Source: Paraburkholderia sp. (GTDB taxonomy: Bacteria; Pseudomonadota; Gammaproteobacteria; Burkholderiales; Burkholderiaceae). Taken from it: DNA of 64,000 nt. The number at the start of each line of letters is the position of its first letter. Positions within the stretch are counted from its first letter, which is position 1. The notes beneath the pieces are model-generated. The model worked only from the letters and a program-made list of their open reading frames with translations. It made no database searches and was not told the DNA's origin. Both the position numbers and the translations under genes were made by a program. Shown piece after piece: positions 1-8,674 of the stretch. The stretch lies in assembly GCF_028283785.1 (NCBI RefSeq), contig NZ_JAPWKB010000019.1, positions 206,001 through 270,000 of the forward strand, read 5' to 3'.

Positions 1-15
1 GGCGGGCGCCGGAAA

Positions 16-249
16 CTACAGCAAGCCGTGCTGCTGCAACTTCTTGCGCAACGTGTTGCGGTTGATGCCGAGATACTCGGCTGCCAGCGACTGATTGCCG
101 CCGGCCTGCTCGAGCACCACTTCGAGCATCGGTTTTTCTACGCACGAGATAACCATGTCGTAGACGTCGTGCGGATTAGAGCCGTCGAGATCCTGAAAAT
201 ACATCCCCAGGCTGTCGCGGACAGATTGTTCAATATTATTTTTACTCAT
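16..249 (-). CDS. fis: Fis-family nucleoid protein / transcriptional regulator
   Basis: A 77-residue Fis-type DNA-binding protein. The C-terminal third (about residues 50-77) carries the conserved Fis helix-turn-helix, with the motif GGNQSLAAEYLGINRNTLRKK broken here as GGNQSLAAEYLG then INRNTLRKK. Fis bends DNA and modulates rRNA promoters and chromosome compaction in enterics. The betaproteobacterial form is shorter than the 98-residue E. coli protein and lacks most of the N-terminal beta-hairpin arm that stimulates invertases, so it probably acts only as a DNA bender and regulator (inference). Its ATG overlaps the dusB stop codon as ATGA at 246-249, so the two are translationally coupled, as in the E. 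coli dusB-fis operon. The stop codon lies near the window edge, so the next downstream gene is not visible. Confidence 0.95.
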   Translation of the reverse strand: MSKNNIEQSVRDSLGMYFQDLDGSNPHDVYDMVISCVEKPMLEVVLEQAGGNQSLAAEYLGINRNTLRKKLQQHGLL

Positions 250-1310
250 GCTGCCAGTCGGTCGGTATGGTCTGGCTCGCCGTTCGGACCTTGCGTGTCG
301 TCGACATAGACGAGACGGTCGGACAGTGCCTTTTGAGCGTCGAAAAATTCGTTGACGGCGAGTAATTGTTCGCGCGTGGTGTCCAGCGTGTTCATGCGAT
401 GCCGGAACGTATTGGCGCCAGAAAGGCCGCGAGTGTACCAGCCGATGTGCTTGCGTGCAGTGCGCACACCGGTAAATTCACCGTAAAAAGCGTAGTGATC
501 CTCTAGATGCTCGTTCATCACCTGCTGGATTTCATCGATGCGCGGAGACTGCATCAATTCGCCCGTTTGCAGGAAATACTCGATCTCACGAAACAGCCAC
601 GGGCGCCCCTGCGCCGCACGGCCGATCATGATGGCGTCCGCGCCGGTCGCGGCCAGCACGTCGCGCGCTTTTTGCGGCGACGTTATGTCGCCATTGGCCA
701 CCACCGGAATGCGCGCGGCGGCCTTGACTGCGGCAATCGTGTCGTACTCCGCATCGCCGTGATAGAGGTCGGCGCGGGTGCGGCCGTGTACCGTCAGCAT
801 TGAAATGCCGGCGCTTTCGGCGATATGCGCGATCATCAGCGCATTCCTGTTGTCGCGGTCCCAGCCGGTGCGGATCTTCAGCGTGACCGGCACGGCGTCG
901 GGACCGACGCCGACCGCATTCACCACCGCCTCGACGATGCGTTGCACCAGCGGCTCGTTCTGCAACAGCGCGGAACCCGCCGCGACGTTGCACACTTTCT
1001 TGGCCGGACAACCCATATTGATGTCGATGATCTGCGCGCCGTTCGCGACGTTGTAGCGCGCCGCTTCGGCCATCATGGCCGGATCTGCGCCTGCGATCTG
1101 CACGGAAATCGGCTCGACTTCGCCCGTGTGGTTCGCGCGACGCATGGTCTTTTCGCTTTTCCACAACTGCGCGTTCGACGCGACCATTTCCGACACGGCG
1201 TAACCCGCGCCAAGCCGTTTGCACAGCTGGCGGAACGGCCGGTCGGTCACGCCTGCCATCGGGGCGACGAACAGGTTGTTGCGCAAATTGTGGGAGCCGA
1301 TTGTGGGCAT
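246..1310 (-). CDS. dusB: tRNA-dihydrouridine synthase B
   Basis: A 354-residue FMN- and NADPH-dependent enzyme that reduces specific uridines in the tRNA D-loop to dihydrouridine. Visible family signatures are the N-terminal APMAGVTDRPFR (about residues 16-27), the INMGCPAKKV segment with the catalytic Cys at residue 101, a TVHGRTR motif, and ADAIMIGRAAQGRPW near the phosphate-binding end of the TIM barrel. The start was set at the ATG giving MPTIGSHN, because the reading frame stays open far upstream but the conserved barrel begins here and the length fits the family. It is the first gene of a dusB-fis pair with a 4-base overlap. The 224 bases upstream, to the end of the UbiH-like gene, include a perfect palindrome AACAAATTTGTT (1449-1460) of unknown role. 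Confidence 0.96.
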   Translation of the reverse strand: MPTIGSHNLRNNLFVAPMAGVTDRPFRQLCKRLGAGYAVSEMVASNAQLWKSEKTMRRANHTGEVEPISVQIAGADPAMMAEAARYNVANGAQIIDINMGCPAKKVCNVAAGSALLQNEPLVQRIVEAVVNAVGVGPDAVPVTLKIRTGWDRDNRNALMIAHIAESAGISMLTVHGRTRADLYHGDAEYDTIAAVKAAARIPVVANGDITSPQKARDVLAATGADAIMIGRAAQGRPWLFREIEYFLQTGELMQSPRIDEIQQVMNEHLEDHYAFYGEFTGVRTARKHIGWYTRGLSGANTFRHRMNTLDTTREQLLAVNEFFDAQKALSDRLVYVDDTQGPNGEPDHTDRLAA

Positions 1311-1534
1311 GGCGGACAGGTAGCCGAGCCGGACGTGACGAAGCCGTGACGTCCGGAATGGCGAAAATGGTGCAAGGGAAACCGCTATTTTAGCGTTAAC
1401 GAATATCCCGTACCTGTTTTGGGCCGGATCAGCGCTGCTAAAACTTTGAACAAATTTGTTGTTGCGGTGTGACGAGCCGCCCGGCAAGCGCCCGCGACGA
1501 CACTCGCGCTGGGCCTGTGGCCGGCGCGTCGGCG

Positions 1535-2743
1535 TCAGCGACGCTGCCCGAACATCATCTGCCGCGCGAGCGCGGTTTTCACCGGTGGGACGAATTCGAG
1601 CGCGGTCAGCGCGAGGCCGCGCAGAGCGGCGAGCGGCGGGAAATCGACCGTAAAAAGCCGCGCCAGCGTGTCGGTTGCGCCAATCGTCAGACGACGATCC
1701 AGCGCGCGACGCTGTGCGAACGCGGCCAGCGCCAGCGGACGCGCGCCGAATTGCGCAAGCGCGTCGGCGAGTGCGTGCGCGTCGCGCAAACCGAGATTCA
1801 GCCCTTGTCCGGCAACCGGATGCAAGGTCTGCGCCGCATTGCCGATTGCCGCGACGCGGCCTTTGACGAGCGCATCCACCGCATTCAGTCCGAGCGGAAA
1901 CGATGCGCGCCCCTTGATCTGCGTGAAGCTGCCCATGCGGTCGCCGAACGCAGCGCCCAGTTCGTGCAGGAACGCTTCGTCGGACAGCGCCGTGCGTCGT
2001 TGCGCTTCGTCCGGCGTGCAGCACCAGACCAGCGCGTAGTCGCCGCCGCGCACGCCGCCGATGGGCAGCAACGCAATCGGACCTTCGCGGGTAAAACGCT
2101 CCCACGCGACGTGCGGTTGCGGCGCCGACACGCTGACCGTGCCGACCAGCGCGGTTTGTCCGTAATCGCGCGAGCCGCCGTCACCGGTTTTCTGCTGATG
2201 GAACAGGCCGCCCTCGGCATTGACCAGAATGCGCGTGCGCAGCGTACGCGTGACATGCGCGGTTTCGATGGACAGCGTGACGCCGTCGGCGTCCTGCACC
2301 GGCGTTTGCGCCGACGTGCCGCGAAACCAGTGGACGGGAGTAGGACGGACCGCGTCGGCGAGCGCGTGGACGATCGCGCCGTAGCGCAGCACGTAGCCGA
2401 GCGCCGGCAGGCCGTGTTCGCGATGGTCGATCACCGTGCGTCCGAAATGACCGCGTTGCGACACGTGAATGCGCTGGATCGTGGTGGCGTCGGCGGGCCA
2501 GCACAGCGGCTCCAGAATCATCCGGCTGCCTTGCGACACGGCGATGGCTCGGGGATCGGACGCGGCGGCTTCGGGATCGCGTGCGTCGATCAGCGCAACC
2601 GACATCGGCCGGGTCGCGCTGCGTCGCGCGAGCCAGCCGGCCAGCGCGAGCCCGACCGGCCCCGCGCCGACGATCGTCACGTCGAAATCGAACGGTGCGC
2701 CGGTGTGCGCCGTGTGCGCGTCCGATGACAAAGCTTCGTTCAT
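1535..2743 (-). CDS. UbiH/UbiF/VisC-family FAD-dependent ubiquinone hydroxylase
   Basis: A 402-residue class A flavoprotein monooxygenase. An N-terminal dinucleotide-binding fold shows GAGPVG at residues 26-31. A DPRAIAVSQGS segment and the C-terminal FAD ribityl-binding motif (GNAAQTLHPVAGQGLNLG) are typical of the enzymes that hydroxylate the ubiquinone ring (UbiH, UbiI, UbiF). It lies 36 bases downstream of pepP on the same strand, mirroring the E. coli pepP-ubiH order, which supports UbiH (2-octaprenyl-6-methoxyphenol 4-hydroxylase). The regiospecificity cannot be decided from sequence alone, because members of this family differ in which ring carbon they attack. The protein is expected to be soluble and to work in the Ubi complex at the inner membrane. 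Confidence 0.9.
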   Translation of the reverse strand: MNEALSSDAHTAHTGAPFDFDVTIVGAGPVGLALAGWLARRSATRPMSVALIDARDPEAAASDPRAIAVSQGSRMILEPLCWPADATTIQRIHVSQRGHFGRTVIDHREHGLPALGYVLRYGAIVHALADAVRPTPVHWFRGTSAQTPVQDADGVTLSIETAHVTRTLRTRILVNAEGGLFHQQKTGDGGSRDYGQTALVGTVSVSAPQPHVAWERFTREGPIALLPIGGVRGGDYALVWCCTPDEAQRRTALSDEAFLHELGAAFGDRMGSFTQIKGRASFPLGLNAVDALVKGRVAAIGNAAQTLHPVAGQGLNLGLRDAHALADALAQFGARPLALAAFAQRRALDRRLTIGATDTLARLFTVDFPPLAALRGLALTALEFVPPVKTALARQMMFGQRR

Positions 2744-2779
2744 ATCAGTGTGTTTCCCTTGCGCGGACGTGACCGTGCA

Positions 2780-4189
2780 TCACGCGTGCTGCGCGTGTTG
2801 CATCAACGCTTCGATGGCGTCTGCTTCGACCGGCACGTCGCGTGTGATCAGCTCGCAGCCGGTTTCGGTGACGATGGCGTCGTCTTCGATCCGGATGCCG
2901 ATGTTCCAGTATTGCTCCGGCACGCCTGGCGCCGGACGGATATACAAGCCCGGCTCGATGGTCAGCGTCATGCCGGGTTTCAGCGTGCGCCACGGCAGCG
3001 CGCCCTGTTCGTCGGGTTGCGCATCCGGACCGCGGTCGCGGTAGTCGCCGCAATCGTGCACGTCCATGCCGAGCCAGTGCCCGGTGCGATGCATGTAGAA
3101 CGGCGAATACGCGCGCTGCGATATCACGTCGTCGACGCTCGCGAACTTCTGCGCGTCGAGAATGCCGGTGTCGAGCAAGCCTTGCGACAGCACGCGCAAC
3201 GCGGCCTGATGCGGCGCATCGAACGTGGCGCCGGCGCGGGTTGCGTCGATCGCGGCTTGCTGCGCGGCCAGCACGATGTCGTACAGCTCGCGCTGCGGCG
3301 GCGTGAAACGTCCGCTGGCGGGAAAGGTGCGCGTGATGTCGGACGCGTAACCGTCGAGTTCGCACGCGGCGTCGATCAGGATCAGGTCGCCTTCGGCGGC
3401 GACGGCGTTCCCGGCCGGGTAGTGCAGCACGCACGCATTCGCGCCCGCCGCGACGATCGACCCGTAAGCCGGCGCTTGCGCGCCGTGTTTGCGGAACGTG
3501 TAGAGAAGCTCGGCTTCCAGTTCGTATTCGTGCACGCCCGGATGACACGCGGACATCGCGCGGCGATGCGCCTGCGCCGAAATTTTGCCCGCACGACGCA
3601 TGATGTCGAGTTCGTGCGCGTCCTTGATCAGCCGCATGTCGTCGAGCAGCGGCAGCAGGTCGTGCGCAGCCGACGGCGCGACCACGCCGCTGCGGCCCAG
3701 CGCGCGCACGCTGTCGAGCCAGCGGCGGACGTTTTCGTCGAGCGCGGGCGAACTGCCGAGCGCGTAATGCAGCGCGGGTTTGCCGGCCAGTATGCGCGGC
3801 AACTGCGTGTCGATTTCATCGACCGTGAACGCTGCGTCTACGCCGAATGCATCGCGCGCCGCGTCCGGCCCGAAGCGGAAGCCTTCCCACGTTTCGCGCT
3901 CGACGTTTTTCGCGCGGCAGAACAGCACCGATGCGGGCTCGCCGGACGCGGCGCTCGCGTCGAGCACGAGCGTCGCTTCGGGTTCGGTAAAGCCGGTCAG
4001 GTAGTAGAAGTAGCTGTCGTGCCGATAGGGGTAGTCGGCATCGCGGTTGCGCAGCACTTCGGGCGCGGTGGGGACGATCGCAACGCCGCCGCCGGCCGCC
4101 CGGAGCGCGGCGAGCACGCGCTCACGGCGCTGGCGGTACACGTCAAGGGCGGCGACCGGTTCGGTCTTGATGTCGAGGTGCGAGTTCAT
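2780..4189 (-). CDS. pepP: Xaa-Pro aminopeptidase P (M24B)
   Basis: A 469-residue metallopeptidase that releases N-terminal residues preceding proline. An N-terminal AMP_N domain (about residues 15-150) precedes the pita-bread M24 domain. The five dinuclear-metal ligands can be placed: D273 (ILIDAACE), D284 (SDITRTF), H371 (RTGHWLGMDVHD), E412 (TIEPGLY) and E435 (IRIEDD). The start was set at the ATG giving MNSHLDIK; the frame is open for 113 codons upstream, but that stretch has no family similarity. It is probably the first gene of a transcript continuing into the UbiH-like gene. The start region diverges from the plus-strand glutathione transferase, leaving about 216 bases for both promoters. 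Confidence 0.95.
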   Translation of the reverse strand: MNSHLDIKTEPVAALDVYRQRRERVLAALRAAGGGVAIVPTAPEVLRNRDADYPYRHDSYFYYLTGFTEPEATLVLDASAASGEPASVLFCRAKNVERETWEGFRFGPDAARDAFGVDAAFTVDEIDTQLPRILAGKPALHYALGSSPALDENVRRWLDSVRALGRSGVVAPSAAHDLLPLLDDMRLIKDAHELDIMRRAGKISAQAHRRAMSACHPGVHEYELEAELLYTFRKHGAQAPAYGSIVAAGANACVLHYPAGNAVAAEGDLILIDAACELDGYASDITRTFPASGRFTPPQRELYDIVLAAQQAAIDATRAGATFDAPHQAALRVLSQGLLDTGILDAQKFASVDDVISQRAYSPFYMHRTGHWLGMDVHDCGDYRDRGPDAQPDEQGALPWRTLKPGMTLTIEPGLYIRPAPGVPEQYWNIGIRIEDDAIVTETGCELITRDVPVEADAIEALMQHAQHA

Positions 4190-4405
4190 CGTGCGATTGT
4201 AGCGCTCAATAAACGTTTGTTTCGCCGCGCTGCACGCGCTCGCCTCGACGTTAGCTGTTCGGTCTATGGACGCCGCGCGCGGGCGGCCGCAATGTTGCAC
4301 ATGGACCGCGCCGCGAGCCGTTCGTCCGGCGAAGATTCGGCATTCGCATCGAACCGGCGCGCTTAGCACGTATACTTCCGGCCAATTCAAGAAGAGGCAG
4401 ATGGA

Positions 4406-5014
4406 ATGAAACTCATCGGTTCGCTCTCCAGCCCGTTCGTCCGCAAGGCGCGAATCGTGCTCTCCGAGAAAAAGATCGACTGCAAGCTGGAGCTGGAAAA
4501 CGTCTGGAGTCCGGATACGGCCATCCATACGTTCAACCCGCTCGGCAAAGTGCCGTGTCTGGTCATGGACGACGGCGAAGCAGTATTCGATTCCCGCGTG
4601 ATCTGCGAGTACGTGGATACCTTGTCGCCGGTCGGAAAACTGATTCCGCCGTCAGGCCGCGAACGTGTCGAAGTGCGCTGCTGGGAAGCGCTCGCCGACG
4701 GGATGATGGACGCCGCCGTGCTGATCCGTCTGGAAGGCACGCAGCGCACGCCGGAGCAGCGCAGCGACGCGTGGATCGCACGTCAGCGGCATAAGATCGA
4801 AGACGGTCTGGTCGCGATGTCGCACGGGCTTGCCGCCAAAACCTGGTGCGCGGGCAACCGCTTTTCGCTGGCGGATATCGCTGTGGGTTGCGCGCTCGGC
4901 TACCTCGATTTCCGGATGCCGGAACTCGACTGGCGCGAGCAGTTCCCGAACCTCGACAAGCACGATCAGAAGCTCGCGCAGCGTCAGTCGTTTATCGATA
5001 CCGTGCTGATCTGA
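4406..5014 (+). CDS. Glutathione S-transferase family protein
   Basis: A 202-residue cytosolic GST-fold protein. The N-terminal thioredoxin-like domain starts MKLIGS with SPFVRK (residues 9-14), the position where glutathione-activating Ser or Cys residues sit. It has the conserved cis-proline at KVPCL (P50) and FDSR at 61-64 in place of the usual glutathione gamma-glutamyl-binding E/D-S. The C-terminal all-helical domain carries AGNRFSLADIAVGCALGYLDFR, split here at the conserved Asp (SLADIAVG), the N-capping box of GSTs. An ATG five bases upstream runs straight into a stop, so 4406 is the start, preceded by AAGAGG. The specific substrate is unknown. It is similar in layout to the YibF-type GSTs (inference). 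Confidence 0.9.
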   Translation: MKLIGSLSSPFVRKARIVLSEKKIDCKLELENVWSPDTAIHTFNPLGKVPCLVMDDGEAVFDSRVICEYVDTLSPVGKLIPPSGRERVEVRCWEALADGMMDAAVLIRLEGTQRTPEQRSDAWIARQRHKIEDGLVAMSHGLAAKTWCAGNRFSLADIAVGCALGYLDFRMPELDWREQFPNLDKHDQKLAQRQSFIDTVLI

Positions 5015-5033
5015 TCGGTCCGGTACGATCCGC

Positions 5034-5060
5034 TCGCGGCGCGCGCCATGCGCGCCGCGA
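5034..5060. terminator. Perfect GC hairpin between convergent genes
   Basis: Eleven-base arms TCGCGGCGCGC and GCGCGCCGCGA flank a 5-base loop. The hairpin lies between the ends of the GST gene (plus) and the GltB-like gene (minus). No U-run follows on either strand, so it may be a transcription stop point or an mRNA 3'-end stabiliser rather than a classic intrinsic terminator. Confidence 0.45.
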
Positions 5061-5101
5061 CGCAGATGCTCAGCGGGCCGCTATCGATACATCGATATGC
5101 G

Positions 5102-6712
5102 TCAGGTCGCAATCAGTTCGACGGCCGGCGCAAACGAATCGGTCCGCGCGACCGGCCAGTACTTTTCGTACAGCGAATAGCGCAGCTTGCCGTTCAGCAG
5201 ATCGTTCGGTTCGAGATACTTCAGCAGCTCCGACATCAATTGCACTTCATGCGACGACACGCGTCGCACGATGTGATGGGCGCGCAGTTCAGCGGGATGT
5301 TTGAGCCCGGCGGCCTGAATGATTTCCTGCAACGCGTGCAAGGTGTTGTGATGGAAATTGAACACGCGATCCGCTTTGTCCGGCACCACCAGCGCACGTT
5401 GGCGGACCGGGTCTTGCGTCGCGACGCCGGTCGGACAACGGCCGGTGTGACACGTCTGCGCCTGAATGCAGCCCACCGCGAACATGAAGCCGCGCGCCGC
5501 GTTGACCCAGTCCGCGCCGATCGCGAGCGTCTTCGTGATATCGAATGCCGTGATCATCTTGCCGCTCGCGCCGATGCGGATTTTTTGCCGCAAGCCGATT
5601 CCGACCAGCGTGTTGTGAACCAGCAGCAAGCCTTCCTGCAACGGCACGCCGACGTGGTCGGTGAATTCGAGCGGCGCAGCGCCCGTGCCGCCTTCCGCAC
5701 CGTCGACGACGATAAAGTCCGGCAGGATGCCGGTCTCCAGCATCGCCTTCGCGATACCGAAAAATTCCCACGGATGACCGATGCACAGCTTGAAACCGGT
5801 CGGCTTGCCGCCCGACAGGTTGCGCAGCCGCTCGACGAATTCGAGCAGTTCGCGCGGCGTGGAAAACTCGGAATGCGTGGCGGGCGAAATGCAGTCGCGA
5901 CCCATCGGCACGCCGCGCGTTTCCGCGATTTCCGGCGTGATTTTCGCGGCCGGCAACACACCGCCGTGGCCCGGTTTCGCGCCTTGCGACAGCTTGATTT
6001 CGATCATCTTCACTTGCGGCTCTTTGGCCTGCTTCGCGAATTTTTCCGGGTTGAACGTGCCGTCGTCGTTGCGGCATCCGAAGTAGCCCGACGCGATTTC
6101 CCAGATGATGTCGCCGCCGTGTTCGCGGTGATATTTCGACATCGAGCCTTCGCCGGTGTCGTGCGCGAAGTTGCCTTTTTTCGCGCCGAGGTTCAGCGCC
6201 ATGATCGCGTTGGCCGACAACGACCCGAAGCTCATCGCCGATACGTTGAAGATCGACATCGAATAGGGTTGCGCGCGATCCGGTCCGACGACGATCCGGA
6301 AGTCGGCGCTGTCGAGCCGGGTTGGCGCGAGCGAGTGGCTGATCCATTCGTGCGCGACCGCCTTGACGTCGAGTTCGGTGCCGTACGGACGGCTATCCAC
6401 GTCGTTTTTCGCACGTTGATAGACGATGCTGCGTTGCGCGCGCGAGAACGGCTTTTCGTCCGTATCGTTTTCGACGAAATACTGGCGGATTTCCGGCCGG
6501 ATGAACTCGAACATAAAGCGGAAATGGCCCCACAACGGATAGTTGCGGAGGATCGCGTGACGTTGTTGCGTGAGATCGGCGAGGCCGAGCGCGACCAGCA
6601 GCGCGGGGACGATTGCGCAATACCAGGCTAGGTGGTGGGTAACGGCGAGCGCCACGCAGATCGCGAGCAACACGAACGCGCACCACATGGCGAGATAACG
6701 TCTGGACAGCAT
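5102..6712 (-). CDS. Membrane-anchored GltB-like FMN oxidoreductase
   Basis: A 536-residue stand-alone protein with the FMN/Fe-S synthase domain of glutamate synthase (GltB central region) but without the glutaminase or GltD parts. Two hydrophobic helices at about residues 8-45 precede a cytoplasmic segment. The FMN-binding barrel shows VDGAEGGTGAAPLEF and FGSLSANAI. A CIQAQTCHTGRCPTG motif at about residues 413-427 has the C-x5-C-x4-C spacing that binds the 3Fe-4S cluster in GltB. This class is common in proteobacteria under the name FMN-binding glutamate synthase family protein, and its true reaction is not established. With no amidotransferase domain it cannot use glutamine hydrolysis by itself. 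It is a monocistronic minus-strand gene; mnmA ends 177 bases upstream. Confidence 0.88.
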   Translation of the reverse strand: MLSRRYLAMWCAFVLLAICVALAVTHHLAWYCAIVPALLVALGLADLTQQRHAILRNYPLWGHFRFMFEFIRPEIRQYFVENDTDEKPFSRAQRSIVYQRAKNDVDSRPYGTELDVKAVAHEWISHSLAPTRLDSADFRIVVGPDRAQPYSMSIFNVSAMSFGSLSANAIMALNLGAKKGNFAHDTGEGSMSKYHREHGGDIIWEIASGYFGCRNDDGTFNPEKFAKQAKEPQVKMIEIKLSQGAKPGHGGVLPAAKITPEIAETRGVPMGRDCISPATHSEFSTPRELLEFVERLRNLSGGKPTGFKLCIGHPWEFFGIAKAMLETGILPDFIVVDGAEGGTGAAPLEFTDHVGVPLQEGLLLVHNTLVGIGLRQKIRIGASGKMITAFDITKTLAIGADWVNAARGFMFAVGCIQAQTCHTGRCPTGVATQDPVRQRALVVPDKADRVFNFHHNTLHALQEIIQAAGLKHPAELRAHHIVRRVSSHEVQLMSELLKYLEPNDLLNGKLRYSLYEKYWPVARTDSFAPAVELIAT

Positions 6713-6834
6713 GGGGACTCCATTTTTCTATGAGTATGCTCACAGCGGGGTCGCCCTGAATGGCCAGGTTTCGGCGCAGAACGGGTCCGCGTGAGGTGAA
6801 ACGAAAGACTGAAGGTGTGCGTGTTGCTGACCAC

Positions 6835-6869
6835 GCATCGCGCGCGGCCGGTCGGGCCGCGCGCGATGC
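6835..6869. terminator. Perfect 15-bp hairpin after mnmA
   Basis: Arms GCATCGCGCGCGGCC and GGCCGCGCGCGATGC with loop GGTCG lie 21 bases past the mnmA stop. The stem is very stable but has no U-tract, so it may end transcription with a helper factor or protect the mRNA 3' end. Confidence 0.5.
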
Positions 6870-6889
6870 GCCGGGACGCTAAAACCGCG

Positions 6890-8035
6890 TTAGCGCGCGC
6901 TCAGGAGCGCGGCGGTTTGCGGTTTGCGCGCGACGGGCTGGCCGGTTGCCGCGGATTCGATGATGCCGCCGCCGAGGCAAACGTCGCCATCGTAGAGCAC
7001 GGCCGATTGCCCTGGTGTGACAGCCCACTGCGCGTCGTCGAAACGCAGTTCGAACAGGCCGGCGGGCTGGTTCGCGGCGCTGAACGCGCAGTTCGCGTCG
7101 GCCTGGCGGTAGCGGGTTTTCGCGCCGCAGACGAGGCCTTCGGCGGGGGCTTCGCCCGCCACCCAGCTGGTATTGCCGGCTGTCAGCGTGTGGCTCAGCA
7201 GCCACGGGTGCTCGTGGCCCTGGGCGACGTACAGCGTGTTCGACGGGATGTCCTTGCCCGCGACGAACCACGGTTCGCCGCTGCCGTCCTTGCTGCCGCC
7301 GAGTCCGATGCCTTTGCGCTGGCCGAAGGTGTAGAACGCGAGACCGATGTGTTCGCCGACGCGCTTGCCGTCGGTGGTGCGCATCGGGCCGGGCTGGGTG
7401 GGCAGATAGCGGTTGAGGAAGTCGCGGAACGGTCGTTCGCCGATAAAGCAGATGCCGGTCGAATCTTTCTTTTTCGCGTTCGGCAGCCCGATCTGTTCGG
7501 CGATTTCGCGCACTTTCGTCTTCGGAATCTCGCCGAGCGGGAACAGCGTCTTCGACAGTTGCGCCTGGTTCAGGCGATGCAGGAAGTACGACTGGTCTTT
7601 GGTGTGATCGAACGCTTTCAGCAGTTCGTGGCGGCCGTTGTTTTCGCGGACGCGCGCGTAGTGGCCCGTCGCGATGGTTGCCGCGCCGAGCGACATGGCG
7701 TGATCGAGAAACGCCTTGAACTTGATTTCGGCGTTGCACAGCACATCGGGATTCGGCGTGCGGCCGGCCGAATATTCGCGCAGGAATTCGGCGAATACGC
7801 GGTCTTTGTATTCGGCGGCGAAGTTGACGGCTTCGACGTCGATACCGATCAGGTCCGCGACCGACACGACGTCGATCCAGTCCTGACGGGTCGAGCAGTA
7901 CTCGCCGTCGTCGTCGTCTTCCCAGTTTTTCATGAACAGGCCGACGACGTCGTAGCCTTGTTCCTTGAGCAGCCACGCGGTGACCGACGAATCGACGCCG
8001 CCCGACATGCCTACTACGACTTTCTGCTTGCTCAT
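6890..8035 (-). CDS. mnmA: tRNA-specific 2-thiouridylase MnmA
   Basis: A 381-residue ATP-pyrophosphatase that inserts sulfur at C2 of the wobble uridine 34 of Lys, Glu and Gln tRNAs, receiving persulfide from the Tus relay or an equivalent carrier. The N-terminal PP-loop GMSGGVDSSV (residues 9-18) binds ATP. The catalytic nucleophile is C100 (NPDVLCNAEIKF) and the persulfide-bearing partner is C196 (STGICFIGERPF). The C-terminal beta-barrel domains are complete. The start ATG is 21 bases downstream of nudJ, so the two form an operon, the same pairing as in E. coli. A strong hairpin follows the stop codon. Confidence 0.97.
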   Translation of the reverse strand: MSKQKVVVGMSGGVDSSVTAWLLKEQGYDVVGLFMKNWEDDDDGEYCSTRQDWIDVVSVADLIGIDVEAVNFAAEYKDRVFAEFLREYSAGRTPNPDVLCNAEIKFKAFLDHAMSLGAATIATGHYARVRENNGRHELLKAFDHTKDQSYFLHRLNQAQLSKTLFPLGEIPKTKVREIAEQIGLPNAKKKDSTGICFIGERPFRDFLNRYLPTQPGPMRTTDGKRVGEHIGLAFYTFGQRKGIGLGGSKDGSGEPWFVAGKDIPSNTLYVAQGHEHPWLLSHTLTAGNTSWVAGEAPAEGLVCGAKTRYRQADANCAFSAANQPAGLFELRFDDAQWAVTPGQSAVLYDGDVCLGGGIIESAATGQPVARKPQTAALLSAR

Positions 8036-8056
8036 TGGTTGCTCACTGCGTGCTTG

Positions 8057-8563
8057 CTACGTGCCTGACTGGCTTGATCGGACTGGCCCGACCGAATGCG
8101 TATGCACGAAGTCGAGCGGAAATTGCTGGCCGGCGAGGCAATCGTCGATACAGCGCATGACGAGCGGCGTTCGATGCCGTTCGGTGCATGCGCGGAGTTC
8201 GTCGGCGCTCATCCAGACGGTGCGGACGATATCGGGATCGAGCGCTCGCGTTTCTTGCGGTTCGGCGGCGCTGCCGATGTACGTGAACCGCAGATAGGTC
8301 GTGCCGGGCCCGGCGTCTTTTTGCCCTTCCGGATGGGGGAAATGGGTCATATAGACGCCTGTCAGCGCTTGCGGAACGAAGTCGAAGCCGGTTTCCTCGC
8401 GGGTTTCGCGGATCGCGGCCTGTTCGAGGGTTTCGCCCGGTTCGAGGTGGCCGGCCGGCTGGTTCAGGCGCAAGCCCGCCGGGGTGTGCTCCTCGACCAG
8501 CAGGAAGCGACCATTGCGCTCGATGATCGACGCGACTGTGACGTGGGCTGACCAGTTTTCCAT
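8057..8563 (-). CDS. nudJ: Nudix hydrolase, NudJ-like
   Basis: A 168-residue Nudix phosphohydrolase. The complete Nudix box is visible with G38, E44, R52-E53, E56-E57 and G59, which coordinate the metals for pyrophosphate hydrolysis. The E. coli relative NudJ (YmfB) acts on HMP-PP and other nucleoside tri/diphosphates, and there too it precedes mnmA, which is the main reason for this name. The ATG at 8563 (MENWSAH) was chosen over an open extension of 54 codons because that extension is Pro/Lys-rich low-complexity sequence lying in the intergenic repeat region. The promoter must lie within or before the repeat-bearing gap upstream. Its substrate here is unproven. Confidence 0.87.
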   Translation of the reverse strand: MENWSAHVTVASIIERNGRFLLVEEHTPAGLRLNQPAGHLEPGETLEQAAIRETREETGFDFVPQALTGVYMTHFPHPEGQKDAGPGTTYLRFTYIGSAAEPQETRALDPDIVRTVWMSADELRACTERHRTPLVMRCIDDCLAGQQFPLDFVHTHSVGPVRSSQSGT

Positions 8564-8674
8564 GGGTGGGGATTTTACCGGGTTCGGGGGGAGGGTGCAG
8601 GGGGGCGGTTTTTTCTGGCTTTTCCAGGGTTTAGTGGGGTTTTTTGATTGCGGTTTTGGTTCTGGTTTTGTGCG

